Below, one piece after another: positions 60,374 to 64,000 of a stretch of DNA of 64,000 nucleotides. Position numbers and translations under genes: made by a program. How positions within the stretch are numbered: the stretch's first letter is position 1; each line of letters starts with the position of its first letter. Below the pieces are notes generated by a model, which searched no databases, was not told the DNA's origin, and was given only the letters and a program-made list of their open reading frames with translations. Origin of the DNA: Duganella lactea (lineage in GTDB: Bacteria > Pseudomonadota > Gammaproteobacteria > Burkholderiales > Burkholderiaceae_D); NCBI RefSeq assembly GCF_009857505.1, contig NZ_WWCP01000007.1, positions 115,762 to 179,761 on the forward strand, in the 5' to 3' direction.

Positions 60374-62230
60374 ATGCCTAAGAATCCCAATGGCGGCGCC
60401 ATGCCGCCAGATCTTGGCACGCCAGCCGGCGACGCCAGCGACGCCCATGCTACCGAAGCGGCCGCCAGCAGCGGGGCCGAACCCGCGCCGCAAGGCAACG
60501 GCCGCACCGACAGTGCCGGCCGCAACATCAGCGCCCGCAAGAAACAGTTTGTCATCGCGCCCCGCCAGCCGCCGGAAGGCTTGCAGGCACTGGGGCTGCA
60601 ACCGTTACAGTTCGACGCGCTGGAACAGGCGCTGCGCAACAGCAGCGACATCGAGGTCATCGACAAGATCGGCGCCAAATCGGTGCTGGGCGCGCTGGCC
60701 GACGGCCTCGGCGGTGGCCAGGGCGTGCTGGTGGCGCGCATGACCGAACAGAAAGCGGCGACGCTGCACCAGCAAGGCCAAGGCCGTCTGCTGGTCGAGC
60801 GCGACCAGCCGCTGAACCTGATGGACCCGATGCTACGCCTGCCGCAGATGGTCACCGGCGTCACCCCAACCGAGGGCGGTGGGCCGGTGCTGAACGCCGT
60901 CATCAGCGTGGTGGGCAAAGATGGCGCGCCGCAGGCGAACGCCGAAGTGTCACTGTTCGGCAGCATGCTGCCGGCCAACGGCACCACCGACGCCAACGGC
61001 CAGGTAACCTTGTCACTGTTCGGCGAAACGCCCGAAACCGTGCGCGGCCTGTACGTCAAACCCAAGGCCGACTACTGGAGCTTCTACCAGCGCGATCCCG
61101 ACATCAGCAGCGAGCAAATCAATGTGGTGGCGCTGCGCGCGCTGTCGGACTGGCCGTCGCTGGCCGGCTTCCCGCGCCAGCGCTGCTACGGCTGGGGGCA
61201 GAAGGCGATGCGGCTGGACCAGTTGCCCGGCACCTATCGCGGCCAGGGCGTGCGGATCGCCATCATCGATTCCGGCGCCGCCACCAGCCACGACAATCTG
61301 CACGGCATCCACGCCGGCTTCGACGTCATCAACAAGAAGACCAACCCCAACGGCTGGGACCAGGACACGCTGGGCCACGGCTCGCACTGCGCCGGCGTGA
61401 TCGCGGCGGCCGACATCGCCTCCGGCATCCGCGGCTTCGCGCCCGACGCCGAAGTCCATGCATGCAAACTATTCCCCGGCGGGCAAGTCAGCCAGCTGAT
61501 CGACGCGCTGGAATACTGCATCGACAAGCAGATCGACGTGGTCAACCTGTCGCTGGGCGGCGCCGACGTGTCCGAGGCGCTGGAGCAGCAGATCGTGCGC
61601 GCCAAGCGGGCCGGCATCGCCTGCATTGTGGCGGCCGGCAATTCGGGCGGCGCCGTGCAGTACCCGGCGGCGTCGCCCAACGTGCTGGCGGTGGCGGCCA
61701 TCGGCAAGCTGGACGAATTCCCGGCCGACAGCTACCACACGCAAACGCTGGACGCCAACGTCGACGCCTACGGCTACTTCGCGGCCAAGTTCAGCTGCCA
61801 CGGGCCACAGGTGGCGGTGTGCGCGCCGGGTGTGGCGATCACCTCGTGCGTACCGCCGAACAACTTCGCCGCCTGGGACGGCACCTCGATGGCCACGCCG
61901 CATGTGACCGGTCTGGCCGCGCTGTGCCTGGCGCACCATCCGGACTTCCAGACGCCGCAGTACAATGCGCGCGGGCCGGACCGGGTGGAGCGGCTGTTCC
62001 AGATTATCCGCGCCAGCGCGCGCCGCGTCAGTCTGGGCGACCAGAACCGCACCGGCTACGGCCTGCCGGACACGCTGCTGGCCGTAGGCCTGCAACAGCA
62101 GACGACGCTGACGGCGCCACAACCGCAGACGATGATGATGCCGATGATGGCGCCGGCCTTCGATCCTTATACGCTGGGGATGATGCCGATGTACCGTCCG
62201 CCGGTGAACTACGCGCCGCTGGCGTGGTGA
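60374..62230 (+). CDS. Subtilisin-like serine protease (S8) with inserted domain
   Basis: A 618-residue protease. The triad is complete: Asp299 in RIAIIDSGAATSHDNL, His335 in LGHGSHCAGVIAA and Ser505 in DGTSMATPHVTGLAALC; the oxyanion Asn is Asn423 in AAGNSGG. Residues 1-55 are polar and low in complexity, 57-155 look like an I9-type propeptide, and 170-235 form a carboxypeptidase-regulatory or Ig-like beta domain (VISVVGKDGAPQANAEVSLF). The C-terminal 45 residues are Met/Pro-rich. No signal peptide is visible, unusual for the family, so it may act inside the cell or leave by another route. AAGGA precedes the ATG. Confidence 0.9.
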   Translation: MPKNPNGGAMPPDLGTPAGDASDAHATEAAASSGAEPAPQGNGRTDSAGRNISARKKQFVIAPRQPPEGLQALGLQPLQFDALEQALRNSSDIEVIDKIGAKSVLGALADGLGGGQGVLVARMTEQKAATLHQQGQGRLLVERDQPLNLMDPMLRLPQMVTGVTPTEGGGPVLNAVISVVGKDGAPQANAEVSLFGSMLPANGTTDANGQVTLSLFGETPETVRGLYVKPKADYWSFYQRDPDISSEQINVVALRALSDWPSLAGFPRQRCYGWGQKAMRLDQLPGTYRGQGVRIAIIDSGAATSHDNLHGIHAGFDVINKKTNPNGWDQDTLGHGSHCAGVIAAADIASGIRGFAPDAEVHACKLFPGGQVSQLIDALEYCIDKQIDVVNLSLGGADVSEALEQQIVRAKRAGIACIVAAGNSGGAVQYPAASPNVLAVAAIGKLDEFPADSYHTQTLDANVDAYGYFAAKFSCHGPQVAVCAPGVAITSCVPPNNFAAWDGTSMATPHVTGLAALCLAHHPDFQTPQYNARGPDRVERLFQIIRASARRVSLGDQNRTGYGLPDTLLAVGLQQQTTLTAPQPQTMMMPMMAPAFDPYTLGMMPMYRPPVNYAPLAW

Positions 62231-62241
62231 GCGCAGAGAAT

Positions 62242-62270
62242 GCAAAAAGCCGCACAAGGCGGCTTTTTGC
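62242..62270. terminator. Bidirectional terminator between protease and tRNA-Glu
   Basis: Perfect 12-base stem GCAAAAAGCCGC (62242-62253) with GCGGCTTTTTGC (62259-62270), loop ACAAG. The A and T runs within the stem make it work for the protease gene and, from the other side, for the tRNA genes. Confidence 0.85.
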
Positions 62271-62275
62271 TGATC

Positions 62276-62351
62276 TGGCGTCCCCACGGGGATTCGAACC
62301 CCGGTACTCACCGTGAAAGGGTGATGTCCTAGGCCTCTAGACGATGGGGAC
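62276..62351 (-). tRNA. tRNA-Glu (TTC), copy 1
   Basis: 76-base tRNA with encoded CCA on the minus strand; anticodon TTC (complement of 62315-62317). The acceptor stem GTCCCCA pairs with TGGGGAC, and the T arm reads CGGGGTTCGAATCCCCG. The sequence equals that of copy 2. Confidence 0.97.
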
Positions 62352-62387
62352 AGAAACTGTCCGTACTGGCCGTTTGGAAATGTCTCT

Positions 62388-62463
62388 TGGCGTCCCCACG
62401 GGGATTCGAACCCCGGTACTCACCGTGAAAGGGTGATGTCCTAGGCCTCTAGACGATGGGGAC
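62388..62463 (-). tRNA. tRNA-Glu (TTC), copy 2
   Basis: Identical 76-base copy, 36 bases upstream of copy 1 on the same strand, so both come from one transcript started at the promoter below. Confidence 0.97.
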
Positions 62464-62478
62464 ATTTCCAAGGCGCGT

Positions 62479-62507
62479 ACTATATCAGCGCGTTTTTGCG
62501 AACGCAA
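62479..62507 (-). promoter_or_regulatory. Promoter of the tRNA-Glu pair
   Basis: Minus-strand TTGCGT (62502-62507), a 17-base spacer and TATAGT (62479-62484) form a sigma-70 promoter, ending 15 bases upstream of the first tRNA-Glu. Confidence 0.75.
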
Positions 62508-62573
62508 TAGCCAACCCTTGTTTTTGCTGAAAAAACACGGAAGATTGGCAGTAACGCAACGCGGCACGATCTA

Positions 62574-63290
62574 TTACTCGGCGGTACTGGGACTCCAGAA
62601 CGCCTGGCGGACAGCCCCGAGTGACTGCAAGCGCTGGACCAGCAGATCCAGCTCGTCGCCATCGACCGAGGTACTGGCGAGCGTCGCCTCGATCTCGATT
62701 TCATCCTGACCGAAGGCATGGAGATTGAGCGAGCGGGTTGGATAATTCCCCTGCTCCAGCGCCTCCTCCAACTGCGCCATCACGGTTTTTTGATGCGCCT
62801 TCTCCGCGATCACATACAAGATGTTCGTCACCTCGACCGACTCGACATCCAGCGGCTTGCGGTTAATCTTATTGACGACGGGGCGCAACAACGTATTCGC
62901 GGCCAGCACAAACAAGGCGGCCAGCACCGCCTCCAAAATCAGATCCGCGCCGGCGGCCGCGCCAACGCAGGCCGAGCCCCACAGGGTCGCCGCCGTATTC
63001 AAGCCGCGCACATTGCCGTCCTCACGCATGATCGCCCCGGCGCCGAGGAAGCCAATGCCGGACACGACATAAGCAATCACATGCACCGCGCCCTCATGTC
63101 CCTGCAAGCGATTCGCCATATCAACGAACATCGCCGCACCGACCGCCACCAGCACATTGGTCCTCAGCCCCGCCGTGCGCTGCCGGTATTGACGCTCCAG
63201 CCCAATCATCCCGCCCAACACGAACGCCGCAGTCAAGGACACAAACGTATCGAGCAACGAGTCCAGATTGAGATTCACAAGTATTTGCAT
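62574..63290 (-). CDS. MgtC/SapB family protein
   Basis: A 238-residue membrane protein. The N-terminal part (FVSLTAAFVLGGMIGLERQY, RTNVLVAVGAAMFVDMANRL, VVSGIGFLGAGAIMREDGNV and LNTAATLWGSACVGAAAGAD) is the four- to five-helix MgtC core; RKPLD.. begins a cytoplasmic C-terminal domain (residues about 140-235) with an ACT-like pattern. MgtC proteins protect against low magnesium and acid and can inhibit the F-ATPase in pathogens; here the role is unknown. The end is close to the tRNA promoter on the same strand. Confidence 0.85.
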   Translation of the reverse strand: MQILVNLNLDSLLDTFVSLTAAFVLGGMIGLERQYRQRTAGLRTNVLVAVGAAMFVDMANRLQGHEGAVHVIAYVVSGIGFLGAGAIMREDGNVRGLNTAATLWGSACVGAAAGADLILEAVLAALFVLAANTLLRPVVNKINRKPLDVESVEVTNILYVIAEKAHQKTVMAQLEEALEQGNYPTRSLNLHAFGQDEIEIEATLASTSVDGDELDLLVQRLQSLGAVRQAFWSPSTAE

Positions 63291-63390
63291 TGGCGTGCAA
63301 GCCGGAAAAAGGCATCAAAATAAAAGGAGCGAGATTACCATGCCGGCATTACCGGCGCGTGACGTCAAGGCGGCACGGCTCGCAATCTGA

Positions 63391-63579
63391 TCAGGCAGAT
63401 TTGTCCGGCGTAGTGGCGCCGCCCTCGCCGCGAGCAAGCGCTTCAAGAATGGACGAAGGAATAGGACGACACCCACACGCGGCTGAATGGGCTTGGTGCC
63501 ACGCGATGCGCTGCTGTAGCGTTGCGTTACTCGGCATGCGATTTTCTTCATGCCAGGATTTATTAACCTTGCTGGTCAT
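63391..63579 (-). CDS. Small conserved-type protein, unknown
   Basis: A 62-residue basic protein (MTSKVNKSWHEENRMPSNAT, then WHQAHSAACGCRPIPSSIL). The ATG at 63579 has GGAGG 5 bases away and overlaps the end of the next upstream gene by 17 bases, which suggests translational coupling. A later in-frame ATG (63537, MPSNATLQQR) has no ribosome site. The Cys-x-Cys pair and His residues may bind metal. Function unknown. Confidence 0.55.
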   Translation of the reverse strand: MTSKVNKSWHEENRMPSNATLQQRIAWHQAHSAACGCRPIPSSILEALARGEGGATTPDKSA

Positions 63580-63874
63580 ACGCCTCCACCGCGACAGGCA
63601 CCGCACCAATAACCACTGCACCGACAGCAGGCAAGCCCAGCAGAACAGCGCTTAGCACCTCCTGCTTCGATGCTCCGAGCGACTTTGCCGAAAGCACGTG
63701 AAACGCAATGCCGGAAGTATTCCCGGTAGCTGCCAGCACAGCGATATAAGCCAGTTCCGCAGTTTTTTTATCGAGCGCAGAAGCATCACCGACGCCTGAC
63801 ACCATTTGCATCCATGCCCCGGCGTGAGCTGGAGCTTCTTTCATAAACGATGAAAATGCCGTTGAAACACTCAT
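63563..63874 (-). CDS. Carboxymuconolactone decarboxylase family-like protein lacking active-site Cys
   Basis: A 103-residue protein with the AhpD/CMD helical repeat (GDASALDKKTAELAYIAVLA, AFHVLSAKSLGASKQEVLSA). The family redox CxxC, or the C-x-x-H proton relay, is not there: the site reads NTSGIAFH, so peroxidase-type chemistry is unlikely and the His alone remains. GAGG lies 5 bases before the ATG (63872-63874); an 11-residue upstream extension has no ribosome site. It overlaps the small gene downstream by 17 bases. A structural or ligand-binding role is possible. Confidence 0.7.
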   Translation of the reverse strand: MSVSTAFSSFMKEAPAHAGAWMQMVSGVGDASALDKKTAELAYIAVLAATGNTSGIAFHVLSAKSLGASKQEVLSAVLLGLPAVGAVVIGAVPVAVEAYDQQG

Positions 63875-63939
63875 GGGGGCCTCGAAAAACCGGCCCGGCC
63901 GTGGCATGATGTCAGCGCATCAACCTTGACGACTCTGCC

Positions 63940-64000
63940 ATGATGAAACCCAACCTTTTTGCTGCGCAGGAGCGCGAAGCCAAGCTGACGAAGCTGGGCG
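63940..64000 (+). CDS. N-terminus of an unknown protein, possibly an IS5-type transposase (partial)
   Basis: The frame starts ATGATGAAACCC and gives MMKPNLFAAQEREAKLTKLG before the window ends. The start recalls IS5-family transposases, which have a similar short beginning before the longer core, but 20 residues cannot settle it. The GC-rich sequence just to the left (63876-63939) could be an element end. I saw no second copy or target duplication in the window. Confidence 0.35.
   Translation, partial: MMKPNLFAAQEREAKLTKLG

Overview
The window looks like chromosome of a high-GC betaproteobacterium of the family Oxalobacteraceae (Massilia/Duganella/Janthinobacterium type). The grounds are the GC-rich codon use, an elongation factor P with Arg32 paired with the rhamnosyltransferase EarP, the gene order tsaB-rimI-uracil-DNA glycosylase, many c-di-GMP and AraC genes, and GC-rich intergenic inverted repeats. 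Placement to genus is an inference. Coding density is high; no gene-free stretch exceeds about 300 bases.

Left part (1-7.4 kb): the start of the phosphate operon (pstS, partial pstC, minus strand) stands back to back with ppk and sixA; Pho-box repeats face both ways. A 39-residue membrane protein, a polyamine-binding protein (potF type) and an isolated fliD follow. 7.5-17.4 kb: a CaiB/BaiF CoA-transferase diverges from an HTH-citrate synthase fusion across repeated TTGAC half-sites; then PilZ, radA, alr, lplT and the tightly coupled operon tsaB-rimI-UDG-DUF1853. 17.5-34 kb: a thioredoxin-like protein, an EAL-HDOD protein, rlmJ, rraA, an MFS/AraC pair, a diguanylate cyclase, clpB with a sigma-32 type promoter, moaE, a DUF349 protein, a four-helix protein of unknown role, a Pat-like acetyltransferase missing part of its ATP-grasp domain, and a DUF2804 protein.

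34-51 kb: a large PAS-GGDEF protein, sbcD-sbcC, a small HExxH protein and other small proteins, a methyltransferase, tRNA-fMet with its promoter and terminator, an orphan histidine kinase, a Tat-exported acid phosphatase and dbpA. 50-59 kb: a second MFS/AraC pair, a two-component system diverging from an exported methionine sulfoxide reductase pair (Tat-MsrB and lipoprotein MsrA), an alpha/beta hydrolase, an unknown protein, efp and earP.

59.2-62.2 kb holds the most unusual locus: a Gly/Gln-rich protein with three glycine-zipper-like repeats, an 89-residue protein that resembles the propeptide of the neighbouring protease, and a subtilisin-like protease with that propeptide and an inserted beta-type domain. 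All three lie on one strand with strong ribosome binding sites, and none has a visible signal peptide. I read it as a candidate protease/inhibitor/target cassette of unknown function. Two identical tRNA-Glu genes, an MgtC-like protein, a carboxymuconolactone decarboxylase-like protein and a truncated, possibly transposase, reading frame close the window.
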